A stretch of 64,000 nt of DNA from Brucella pseudintermedia (GTDB taxonomy: Bacteria > Pseudomonadota > Alphaproteobacteria > Rhizobiales > Rhizobiaceae). The stretch is taken from NCBI RefSeq assembly GCF_008932435.1, contig NZ_WBWE01000011.1, forward strand, positions 124,001-188,000, given 5' to 3'. The notes beneath the pieces are model-generated. The model ran no database searches. It was not told where the DNA came from and saw only the letters and a program-made list of their open reading frames with translations. Of this stretch, positions 31,124-39,600 are shown piece after piece (positions within the stretch are counted from its first letter, which is position 1; each line of letters begins with the position of its first letter). The position numbers and the translations under genes are program-made.

Positions 31124-33175
31124 GTGAGCAAAAAGAACCTGTCTCGTGTCTTGCGTCCCCGTTCCATCGCCATCTTTGGCGGAGGATGGTCTATGGCTGT
31201 CCTCAGGCAATGCCGTAAAATGGGCTTTGAGGGAGAACTCTGGCCTGTCCACCCCACCCGCGATACTATCGACGATATTCCCTGCTATCGATCTGTCGCC
31301 GACCTTCCCGGCGCACCGGATGTAAGTTTCATCGGCGTCAACCGCGACGGAACAATTGATATTGTTCGCCAGCTCTCAGCGCGGGGAAGTGGCGGCGCAG
31401 TGTGCTTTGCCTCTGGCTTCAACGAAGTATCCGACGGCGCCGAACGCAATCAGGCCCTGCTGGCAGCGGCAGGCGAAATGCCGATCCTCGGCCCCAACTG
31501 CTACGGCTTCATCAACTACCTTGATGGAGCCCTGCTCTGGCCCGACCAGCACGGCGGCAAGAGGGTGGAAAGCGGTGCCGCCATCGTCGTGCAATCGTCC
31601 AACATAGCGATCAATCTTACGATGCAGCGCCGAGGTCTTCCCATTGCCTATGTGCTGACAGCCGGAAATCAGGCACAGACCGGTCTTTCCGAATTGGCGG
31701 AAGCCGCGCTCGAAGACCCCCGGGTTACCGTTCTCGGTTTGCATATAGAAGGCTTCGACAATATTTCACGGTTGGAACGTGTCTTCGCCAGAGCGCGTGA
31801 GATGAGAAAGCCCGTTGTCGCCATCAAGGTCGGAACTTCCGCCGCGGCACAGGCGATGACCCTGTCACACACAGCATCGCTTGCCGGAGCCGACACGCTT
31901 GCCGACACTTTCTTTGCGCGATGTGGCGTCGTGCGTGTTGGAACGCTCGACGAATTTGTCGAAACGCTGAAGCTTCTGCATGTGCTTGGTCCCTCACCGG
32001 ACAACAGCCTCGGCTCAATGAGCTGTTCCGGCGGCGAAGCCTCACTTGTCGGCGATCTTGCAAGCGCCGCTGGTCTCGATCTCAGACCGCTGGCGCCGGA
32101 CGAGGCAAACAGGCTTCGCGCCACCCTGCCCGAGATGGTCACCATCTCGAATCCCCTCGACTACCACACCTTTACATGGGGAAACGGACCGTCGCTGACT
32201 GCGACCTATCGCGCTATGCTCGATGGCAATTTCGGTCTGACCATACTGGTGTTCGACTTTCCACGTGGGGACCGTTGTGCTGACAATGGTTGCGAAACAT
32301 CGCTCGAAGCGGCGATAGCGGCGCACAAGGCTGGAGGCGGTCGCTTTGCGCTGGTTGCCAGTTTGCCGGAGAACATGACGGAAGCCCATGCCGAACGTCT
32401 GACAGCCGCAGGAATAGCCCCGATGATGGGGCTTGCAACTGCGCTTGCGGCAGCAGCCAATGCTGCCTGGATTGGCGAAATCTGGTCGAAACCGCAATCT
32501 CCAATGCTGGCTGACCAAGCGCCAGCGTTGCCATCTGCAGCCACCGCAATGGACGAGTGGTCATCGAAATCCGCTGTGCGCGAAATCGGCCTGATAACCC
32601 CAACAGGCGGAGTAGTATCGACTATCAATGATGCTGTCGCCCTTGCCGAAAAGCTAGGTTATCCCGTCGCTCTCAAAGGCGTTGGTGAAAACTTGCTCCA
32701 CAAAACGGAAATGGCGGCAGTGCGCCTCAATTTGGCGAATGCCGAAGCAGTACGCGCTGCCGCCCTTTCGCTTACTGCTTTGAAATGCGATTTTCTGGTC
32801 GAGAAAATGGTTCAGGACGGTGTAGCTGAACTGATTATCGGCATCGCACGCGACCCGCAATTCGGGCTTTATCTGACCATTGGCGCGGGCGGCGTGATGG
32901 TTGAGCTTTGGAATGATACACGTTCGCTACTCTTACCTGCGAGCCGCGATGAAATCCGCGAGGCGCTTCTTTCCCTGCGCTCCGCTCCCCTTCTGACCGG
33001 CTTTCGCGGCAAGCCTAAAGCCAACATCGAAGCCGCCGTCGAGGCCGCGTGGCAGGTTGGCAACTATGCGCTCGCGCAGGCAGGGAAACTTGAAGAGCTC
33101 GACATCAACCCGCTCATCGTCACAGCGGATGATGCAATCGCCGTCGATGCCCTGATACGCAACAGGAGAGCTTGA
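31124..33175 (+). CDS. NDP-forming acyl-CoA ligase family protein
   Basis: The 683-residue protein begins at GTG 31124, two bases after the dehydrogenase stop, where the conserved LRPRSIAIFGGGWSMAVLRQ CoA-binding Rossmann region starts. The middle ligase domain includes LGPNCYGFINYLDGALLW, and the C-terminal ATP-grasp domain includes GYPVALKGVGENLLHKTEM and 'LEELDINPLIVTADDAIAVD'. The fused alpha-beta layout matches acyl-CoA synthetases that use a phosphohistidine intermediate; the usual His loop is not obvious to me. It would activate the acid derived from the decarboxylase product. Confidence 0.85.
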   Translation: MSKKNLSRVLRPRSIAIFGGGWSMAVLRQCRKMGFEGELWPVHPTRDTIDDIPCYRSVADLPGAPDVSFIGVNRDGTIDIVRQLSARGSGGAVCFASGFNEVSDGAERNQALLAAAGEMPILGPNCYGFINYLDGALLWPDQHGGKRVESGAAIVVQSSNIAINLTMQRRGLPIAYVLTAGNQAQTGLSELAEAALEDPRVTVLGLHIEGFDNISRLERVFARAREMRKPVVAIKVGTSAAAQAMTLSHTASLAGADTLADTFFARCGVVRVGTLDEFVETLKLLHVLGPSPDNSLGSMSCSGGEASLVGDLASAAGLDLRPLAPDEANRLRATLPEMVTISNPLDYHTFTWGNGPSLTATYRAMLDGNFGLTILVFDFPRGDRCADNGCETSLEAAIAAHKAGGGRFALVASLPENMTEAHAERLTAAGIAPMMGLATALAAAANAAWIGEIWSKPQSPMLADQAPALPSAATAMDEWSSKSAVREIGLITPTGGVVSTINDAVALAEKLGYPVALKGVGENLLHKTEMAAVRLNLANAEAVRAAALSLTALKCDFLVEKMVQDGVAELIIGIARDPQFGLYLTIGAGGVMVELWNDTRSLLLPASRDEIREALLSLRSAPLLTGFRGKPKANIEAAVEAAWQVGNYALAQAGKLEELDINPLIVTADDAIAVDALIRNRRA

Positions 33176-33963
33176 TGACTGACGAGGTGAAGGCCGTTCG
33201 CAACGGTCAGATATTGGAGATCACGCTCGACCGGCCAAAGGCCAATGCCATCGACCAGCCAACCAGCCGAAAGCTGGGCGATGTCTTCGCCATGTTTCGA
33301 GACGACACGGATCTGCGCGTTGCTATTTTCACAGGCGGGGGCGAGAAGTTTTTTTCCGCCGGCTGGGATCTGAACGAAGCGGCTTCAACCGGCGGAGATG
33401 GGTATATCGCCGACTATGGTCAGGGCGGAATCTATGGCTTTTCCGAATTACCCGGATTGGAGAAGCCTGTCATCTGCGCGGTCAACGGTTATGCCATCGG
33501 CGCAGGTTTCGAAATTCTCCTGACTGCCGATTTCATCATTGCCGCCGACCACGCGCAATTCTGGCTGCCGGAAACTTCGCTCGGCGTTCTGCCGGATATC
33601 GGCTCATTTGTTCTGCCCAAGCTCTTGCCCAAGGTTATAGCGAATGAAGTTCTTTATGGAGGGCGGCGTTTCAGTGCGCAAGACTGCCTCCGCTGGGGCC
33701 TGGTCAATGACGTGGTGCCGCAGGCAGAGCTGATGAGTGCTGCCCGTAGGCTCGCTGCCCGTATCCTGCGCTCCGCACCGCTTTCTGTTGCCGCAGCCAA
33801 ACAGACAGCGCGTATGGCCGAACATATGAGCCTGACCGAAAGCTACGCCGCCATGCGGGCTGGTAATTTCCCACTGTTCAAATCGCTGATCGAAAGCGAA
33901 GACGCGCTGGAAGGACCGCGCGCAGCGGTCGAAAAGCGCGATCCCGTATGGAAAGGCAGATGA
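33175..33963 (+). CDS. enoyl-CoA hydratase/isomerase family protein (crotonase 1)
   Basis: The 262-residue crotonase-fold protein has the CoA-binding and oxyanion segments FTGGGEKFFSAGWDLNEA and VNGYAIGAGFEILLTADFII, and 'FWLPETSLGVLPDIGSFVLP'. It starts with the ATG overlapping the ligase stop (TGATG). It is about half identical by eye to the next gene and ends in the same KRDPVWKG tail, so the two arose by tandem duplication. One partner may hydrate and the other isomerise or hydrolyse. Confidence 0.9.
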   Translation: MTDEVKAVRNGQILEITLDRPKANAIDQPTSRKLGDVFAMFRDDTDLRVAIFTGGGEKFFSAGWDLNEAASTGGDGYIADYGQGGIYGFSELPGLEKPVICAVNGYAIGAGFEILLTADFIIAADHAQFWLPETSLGVLPDIGSFVLPKLLPKVIANEVLYGGRRFSAQDCLRWGLVNDVVPQAELMSAARRLAARILRSAPLSVAAAKQTARMAEHMSLTESYAAMRAGNFPLFKSLIESEDALEGPRAAVEKRDPVWKGR

Positions 33964-33964
33964 A

Positions 33965-34759
33965 ATGAGTACATATGCCGAAGGCGCCATAACAACCCGC
34001 CGGGACGGTGCTATTCTGGAAGTGACTCTGGATCGGCCCAAGGCCAACGCCATCGATCTGCCGACATCGCGCGCGATGGGTCAAATTTTCGCAGCCTTCC
34101 GCGATGACCCGGAATTGCGTGTCGCCATCCTCAAGACCGCTGGCGACCGTTTCTTTTCTGCCGGTTGGGATTTGAAAGCCGCGGCAGAAGGCGCGCCTAT
34201 CGATGGCGACTACGGAAGTGGCGGTTTCGGCGGTATCCAGGAACTGCGAGACCTGAACAAACCTGTCATCGCATGTGTCAGTGGCATGGCCGCAGGCGGG
34301 GGCTTCGAACTGGCGCTGTCCTGTGACCTGATCTATGCCTCGGACCATTCGACCTTTTCGCTTCCGGAAATTCGCTCGGGAACCATTGCAGATGCAGCAA
34401 GTATCCGGCTTCCGAAACGCATTCCATACCACATAGCCATGGAACTTTTGCTGACCGGCCGCTGGGTCGACGCTCAAGAAGCTCATCGCTGGGGTTTCGT
34501 TAACGAAGTCCTGCCTCAGGAGAAGCTCGAAGAACGCGTTTGGGAGATCGCCCGTCTGCTCGCCTCCGGTCCACCGCTCGTTTACGCTGCGATCAAAGAA
34601 ACTGTCCGACGCGCGGAAAGCGCAGATTTCCAAACCATGATGAACCTCATCATGCGACGCAAGTTGGCGACGGTCGACATTCTTTATGGATCGGAGGATA
34701 ATCTCGAAGGCGCCCGAGCATTCGCTGAAAAGCGCGATCCTGTCTGGAAGGGGAAATAG
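33965..34759 (+). CDS. enoyl-CoA hydratase, carnitinyl-CoA dehydratase-like (crotonase 2)
   Basis: The 264-residue crotonase has LKTAGDRFFSAGWDLKAAAE, then 'VIACVSGMAAGGGFELALSC' and a FSLPEIRSGTIADAASIRLP segment resembling the carnitinyl-CoA dehydratase (CaiD) branch. It follows the first crotonase by one base, at the end of the catabolic operon. In the CaiD branch the enzyme hydrates an enoyl-CoA bearing a quaternary ammonium group, which fits a cationic substrate for this cluster. Past its stop the frame ATGAGCGCTATTACC encodes only a 12-codon peptide and is probably not a gene. Confidence 0.87.
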   Translation: MSTYAEGAITTRRDGAILEVTLDRPKANAIDLPTSRAMGQIFAAFRDDPELRVAILKTAGDRFFSAGWDLKAAAEGAPIDGDYGSGGFGGIQELRDLNKPVIACVSGMAAGGGFELALSCDLIYASDHSTFSLPEIRSGTIADAASIRLPKRIPYHIAMELLLTGRWVDAQEAHRWGFVNEVLPQEKLEERVWEIARLLASGPPLVYAAIKETVRRAESADFQTMMNLIMRRKLATVDILYGSEDNLEGARAFAEKRDPVWKGK

Positions 34760-34903
34760 CGATGAGCGCTATTACCGGTCAACGCAACGTTTCATATTGA
34801 ATTTGCTAGTTGTTTTTGTCCGAACCGACTGTTTCGGCTCCAACCGGTAATATGCAATTTCTCCGCCCTGTCACCGCCGCCAAATGCGTAACAAGCTCTT
34901 CTA

Positions 34904-35380
34904 TCAGGTGCACACCCACTCGCGGACCCGGCACTTTGTACCGCCGGCGCCTTGGCAGGCGTTCAAGGCGCGGTCCTCTGCATCTTTGCGTGTGCGGGCC
35001 GATTTAGCCGCCCAGGGGAAAATCTGCCCGGCGCGCTCTTTTGCAACGGCAAGCGCGCCGCAATGGTTATAGGGAAAACCGGTATTGTCGTCGTCGTCCC
35101 AGTGGCGATGGTTTCGGAAAACCTCGGCCACCTTGCATTCGTTGCCGCCAGCATTCCTGCAATGATTCAGTGCCGTATCCATTGCCTCCTGCCGCTTGTC
35201 GGCTCCCCAGAAGAAACCGTGTTTCTGGTCCGCTTCGGAATAGGCTATCGCTGCCCAGATCCCGCGCTCTTCTTGTGGCGGCACGGGAACGTCCATGGCC
35301 GCGGGCAGATCGGCCGCAGCGATCTGCCCCGTCTGGGTGAAGAATAACCCCAAGGCGAAAATTGCGAAGCCGATCCTCAT
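34904..35380 (-). CDS. secreted DUF4189 protein
   Basis: The 158-residue precursor starts with a signal peptide (MRIGFAIFALGLFFTQTGQI, cleavage near AAA-DL). Two copies of a DUF4189-type unit follow: 'WAAIAYSEADQKHGFFWG' with DTALNHCRNAGGNECKVAE, and a second with DAEDRALNACQGAGGTKCRV. Paired cysteines at equivalent positions suggest disulfides in the periplasm. It is the last gene of the adhesin operon, 12 bp after the preceding stop. Function is unknown. Confidence 0.85.
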   Translation of the reverse strand: MRIGFAIFALGLFFTQTGQIAAADLPAAMDVPVPPQEERGIWAAIAYSEADQKHGFFWGADKRQEAMDTALNHCRNAGGNECKVAEVFRNHRHWDDDDNTGFPYNHCGALAVAKERAGQIFPWAAKSARTRKDAEDRALNACQGAGGTKCRVREWVCT

Positions 35381-35392
35381 GGTGCGATTTCC

Positions 35393-36064
35393 TTATTTGC
35401 TGGCCGATGCGACTGAAATGACCACGCAGCTGTTTCCAGAAGGCAGAAGCATCGCGCTGCCATTGTTGTTGGCCAGAGAATAAACGGCCACCTGCCCGAG
35501 CGTATTGGCCAGTACGCTTCCTTGCGGCAGCAAGGAAGGAATGTTGCTGCAGGACGTGGCAAACGGTGCCACGCGGATCATCGCGCCTTCGCAGGCCGAA
35601 CCTGACGGAGCGGCAAAAACGATACCCGCAGCGCTTCCCTTATAGCTCTCCGATGCATAATCCATGCCTACGAACGCCTGAATTGCATGTTCGTTGGGAG
35701 CCTTGGTGTTCCATGCCGACTGGACGTTATATTGCGAACCGTTCGTCAAAAGCGCACCAAGCGCCGGGAAAAGGGTCGAGCAGGTTTGGAGCCCGGCCTC
35801 CTTCGCATGTTGGAGGAATGGCGTATCCGGTTGACCTGAATCCGGCTGCGTGGTTTCTGCCGCCGCCTGCTGGGAGAACAGCGCCCCCGCCTTGTCGTAA
35901 TGCATGGCCGCATAGCCGCCAATGCCGAGAATGACGACGCCGAAAGCGGAGAGAAGCGCCGTCTTCGGCCAGTTGCGCCCTGCGGCCTTTCGCTCTTCTC
36001 CAGCGTCGGCGGAAGTAGCCGGATTGCGGGACATGATGCGATCGTGAATCGATTGCCGGGTCAT
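35393..36064 (-). CDS. membrane-anchored protein of the adhesin locus
   Basis: The 223-residue protein has a cytoplasmic N-terminus, one membrane segment at about 36-54 (TALLSAFGVVILGIGGYAAM) and a periplasmic domain of about 165 residues with four cysteines (including LQTCSTLFPALGALL and 'ATSCSNIPSLLPQGSVLANT'). I do not recognise the domain. It lies between ialB-like and DUF4189 genes with gaps of about 10 bp, so it is co-transcribed with the trimeric autotransporter and could assist its export or surface display. Confidence 0.7.
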   Translation of the reverse strand: MTRQSIHDRIMSRNPATSADAGEERKAAGRNWPKTALLSAFGVVILGIGGYAAMHYDKAGALFSQQAAAETTQPDSGQPDTPFLQHAKEAGLQTCSTLFPALGALLTNGSQYNVQSAWNTKAPNEHAIQAFVGMDYASESYKGSAAGIVFAAPSGSACEGAMIRVAPFATSCSNIPSLLPQGSVLANTLGQVAVYSLANNNGSAMLLPSGNSCVVISVASASK

Positions 36065-36074
36065 GGAAATGCCT

Positions 36075-36641
36075 TCAGTTGATGGATTCGACGGCTTTCG
36101 CCAAGCCTTTGAGGGTTGCGGTCACGGTGATCGTCCTGCCATCCCTTGTGGGATAGGAAACCACGGGCGCCGTGTTTTTCGCTATCTGCTCGCGCATGAC
36201 GGGACCAACGGGGAGCATCCCCACGCACACCGCCTGATTGCAGCCGTCAAGCGTCACCTGCACGGGCTCCTTGCGCCCGTCAAACTTCAGAGAGACCGCG
36301 CCATCGGCCTTTGCCACCGGAGCCGTGCGCAGGATCATATATGGCTTGCCGTCCTGCGTCGCCGCCAGCGACCAGCTGAACGCCATCTGCCCCGTCTGGT
36401 TCTCGATGATCTGCGTCACATTGCAGACGCGCTGCTTCTTTTGCAGATTCTCGTCGCAGATCAGCGTCCAGTTTTCAAAGGGCCGGATGATCCGCTGGTA
36501 TTGGCCAGGTTTGACGCCTTCCGGAACCGCGACATCTGAAGGTTTGATCCGGAAGCCGGGCGAGCCGGTCTCCTGTCCAGACGCCGCGGCGCTGGACAGG
36601 AGGATCGAGGCCATGATGGCAAATGGAACGAGCCTTGCCAT
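36075..36641 (-). CDS. invasion-associated locus B (IalB) family protein
   Basis: The 188-residue precursor has a signal peptide (MARLVPFAIMASILLSSAAA) and the IalB core: YQRIIRPFENWTLICDENLQ with KKQRVCNVTQ, then 'VTLDGCNQAVCVGMLPVG', with two Cys pairs. IalB was defined in Bartonella for erythrocyte invasion and is widespread in Hyphomicrobiales, where its molecular role is unclear. The gene's ATG overlaps the stop of the YadA-like gene. That linkage supports a role in handling or complementing the adhesin. Confidence 0.88.
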   Translation of the reverse strand: MARLVPFAIMASILLSSAAASGQETGSPGFRIKPSDVAVPEGVKPGQYQRIIRPFENWTLICDENLQKKQRVCNVTQIIENQTGQMAFSWSLAATQDGKPYMILRTAPVAKADGAVSLKFDGRKEPVQVTLDGCNQAVCVGMLPVGPVMREQIAKNTAPVVSYPTRDGRTITVTATLKGLAKAVESIN

Positions 36642-39600
36642 CAGTTCAGCGTGAAGCTGATACCCGCGCCGACGCCGACGTCGCCATCGGCAACGGTGCC
36701 CGAAAGGTTGGTCCGCATGCGGCCATCCTCGCTGGTGTAACCCGCGCCGAAGGCGAGCGCGCCCTTGCTCTTCCAGTAACCGCCGCCCATGGCGACGCTC
36801 AGCTTGCCGGGGCGATCATCATAGCGCAGCGATGCCGCAGCCAATCCGATCGCCGCAGCCGAACGGGCCTCGGAGCGGATGCCATCGAGATTCTGATTCA
36901 GCTGATCAAACTTCTGGTTCAGATGGTCAAATTTCTGATCGGTGTAGGCTTTCGAATTGTCGATTGCGTAATTGACGCGGCTATCCGTGTAGGACTTCGC
37001 TTCATTGAAGCTTTCATGAAGCTGCGCCACGTTCACCGCGTCATTGTCCTTCACACCCTTGCCGACATTGGAGATCACAACCGGCGCGTTCACATCCCCG
37101 CCGATGAGCGTCACGCTGTTCTTCTTGCTGCCGTCGGGATTGAGATCATAGAACACGGCGTTATCCTTGACCTCACCGACACCGCCCTGCAAATCCTCGA
37201 TCGCCTGGTTGGTCGCGTGAAGCTGCGAGCCGTTGATGGCATCGGTGCTATCGGCAGAAATGCGCCCCGCGGCGACATTGGTGATCGTCCGCTCCGAGCC
37301 CTTGTCACCGACGCTGACCGTGCCGACCGGCGCGGTGCCAGCAAATTCATAGTCCTTGCCGCGGATAGTGGTGCCCGCCGTGCCGACAGCCGTTTCCGTG
37401 ACAGAACCCGAACCGAGCGCCACGTCATTACCATTGGTGGCCTTGGCGCCTTCACCGAGCGCGACCGAACCATTTCCGGTTGCGCTTGAGCCGTTGCCGG
37501 CGGCGAGGCTGCCCGAGCCGCTGGCGATGCTCTCCGGACCGATCGCGACGCTGTTCGCGCCGGTCGCGGACGAATCCGCCAGGGTGGAGTTGGCATGGAA
37601 ATATTTTATGCCGCCGCCGCCATTGATCTGGTTCTGCAGATTGGTCAGGCTGTTGTCCACCGCCGTGAAACCATCATAGACGGTGGTGTACTGGTTGCCC
37701 TGAATATTGTAAGTCGGCCCGGTGATGGAGCCGTCCGGATTGACGACGGTCGAGCCTCCGAAAAGGTTGGTGACGTTCTGGGAAACGCCGCGCAATTGCG
37801 AAACATTCACCGCGTCCGTATCCGCCGAACCTGCCGCTACATTGGTGAGCTTGCGTTCGGCTCCTGCCGAACCGAAAGAAACCTCGCCTGCCGAGGATTG
37901 AGCGGCCGCCAGCGCGAAGGCCGTATAGCCGGACTGTGCTCCCACGCTCGTGACTGAAGATGCGCCGATGGCAAGGCTGTTGGCGTGATTGCTGGTCGCT
38001 CCCGCACCCAGAGCAATCGAGTTGACCCCGGCCGCCGTCGACTGTGTGCCAATCGCCACGCCGTCGGCGAGCATCACATGCGCACCCTGACCGATGGCAG
38101 TCCCACCCGGCGCGGTCTGATCCACGACCGCGTGATTGCCGATGCCGATGCCATTATTGCCATTGACCACCGTGGTCGGGCCGACGGCGATGGACTCCTC
38201 ACCCACCGCAAGCGAATCATCCGCCGTGGAATTGGCATGGAAATATTTGGTGCTCGTCGCCGAGACGGAGGCGATAGCGCCTTGCAGCTGGCGCATCGTC
38301 ACCGCGTCCTGTGCTTCCGTGCCGTCCGCTACGTTGGTGATCTGGCGATATGAGGTCGATGTTCCAACCGAAACCGCGCCGAGCAGCTGTTTATCGGTCG
38401 TGTTGTATTCGATGATGCCCGAGGCGCCGATGGGTATCTTCCCGCTGCTTGGTGCCGTTGCCCGGTCTGAAACCGAACCCGAGCCGAGCGCGACGCCGTC
38501 CTCGACCAGGCTGCGGCTGCCGCGACCGAGCGCAAGCGAATTGTCGGCCACCGCCGTCGCATCATAGCCAAGGGCGCTGGAGCCGATCCCTTGCGCGAAG
38601 GAGTCGGTCACGGGAAGCGTCCGGTCATTGGTGCGCACATAGCGGATGCCATCGCCATTCGCGTCGGTATAAGTCGTGGACGTGTCACCGGCAATGTTGG
38701 TGAGCGTGGTGCTGATATTGTTGACCATGCCCCCGACGGTTACGAACTGATTGCCGAGATTGGTGAGGTCGCCCTGGACCGTGGTCACCCGGCCATCCAG
38801 ATTATTGATGTCGATGCTGTTCTTCGTGACCTGCTGGTTGGTCGCATAAAGCTGCGAACCATTGACGGCATCGGTCGAGCTTTCGCTCAACTGTCCGGCA
38901 GCGACATGCTGGATCTGGCGCTCGGCACCTGCCGAACCAACCGAGAAGGCACCAGCCGGATTGGCTCCAGCAAAGCTATAGCTGTTTCCGCCGATGGTCG
39001 TCCCGCTGACGGCAACGGTCGTTTCCGTTGTGGCATTCAGGCCGATGGCGACATCACCCGCATTATTGGCAACGGCATTGGGACCGATGGCGACGGAATC
39101 CGTGCCGATGGCCTGCGAATCCGGCTGGCTCGAATTGGCATGGAAATATTTGATGCCAGCGCCATTGTTGATGTTGGTGATGGTGTCACCAATGTTGGTT
39201 ACGCGGGTGTCGAGATTGGCGACATCGCCTTCGACGGTCGTCACCCGGCCATCCAGATTGCTAATGTCGGTGGTGTTCTTCGTCACCTGCTGGTTGGTCG
39301 CATAAAGCTGCGAACCATTGACGGCGTCGGTCGAGCTGTCGCTCAACTGTCCGGCAGCGACATGCTGGATCTGGCGCTCGGCACCTGCCGAACCGACCGA
39401 GAAGGCACCAGCCGGGTTGGCCCCAGCAAAGCTGTAGCTATTTCCGCCGATGGTCGTGCCGCTGACGGCAACGGTCGTTTCCGTTGTGGCATTCAGGCCG
39501 ATGGCGACATCGCCCGCATTATTGGCGACCGCATTCGGGCCAATGGCGACGGAATCCGTGCCGATGGCCTGCGAGTCTGGCTGGCTCGAATTGGCGTGGA

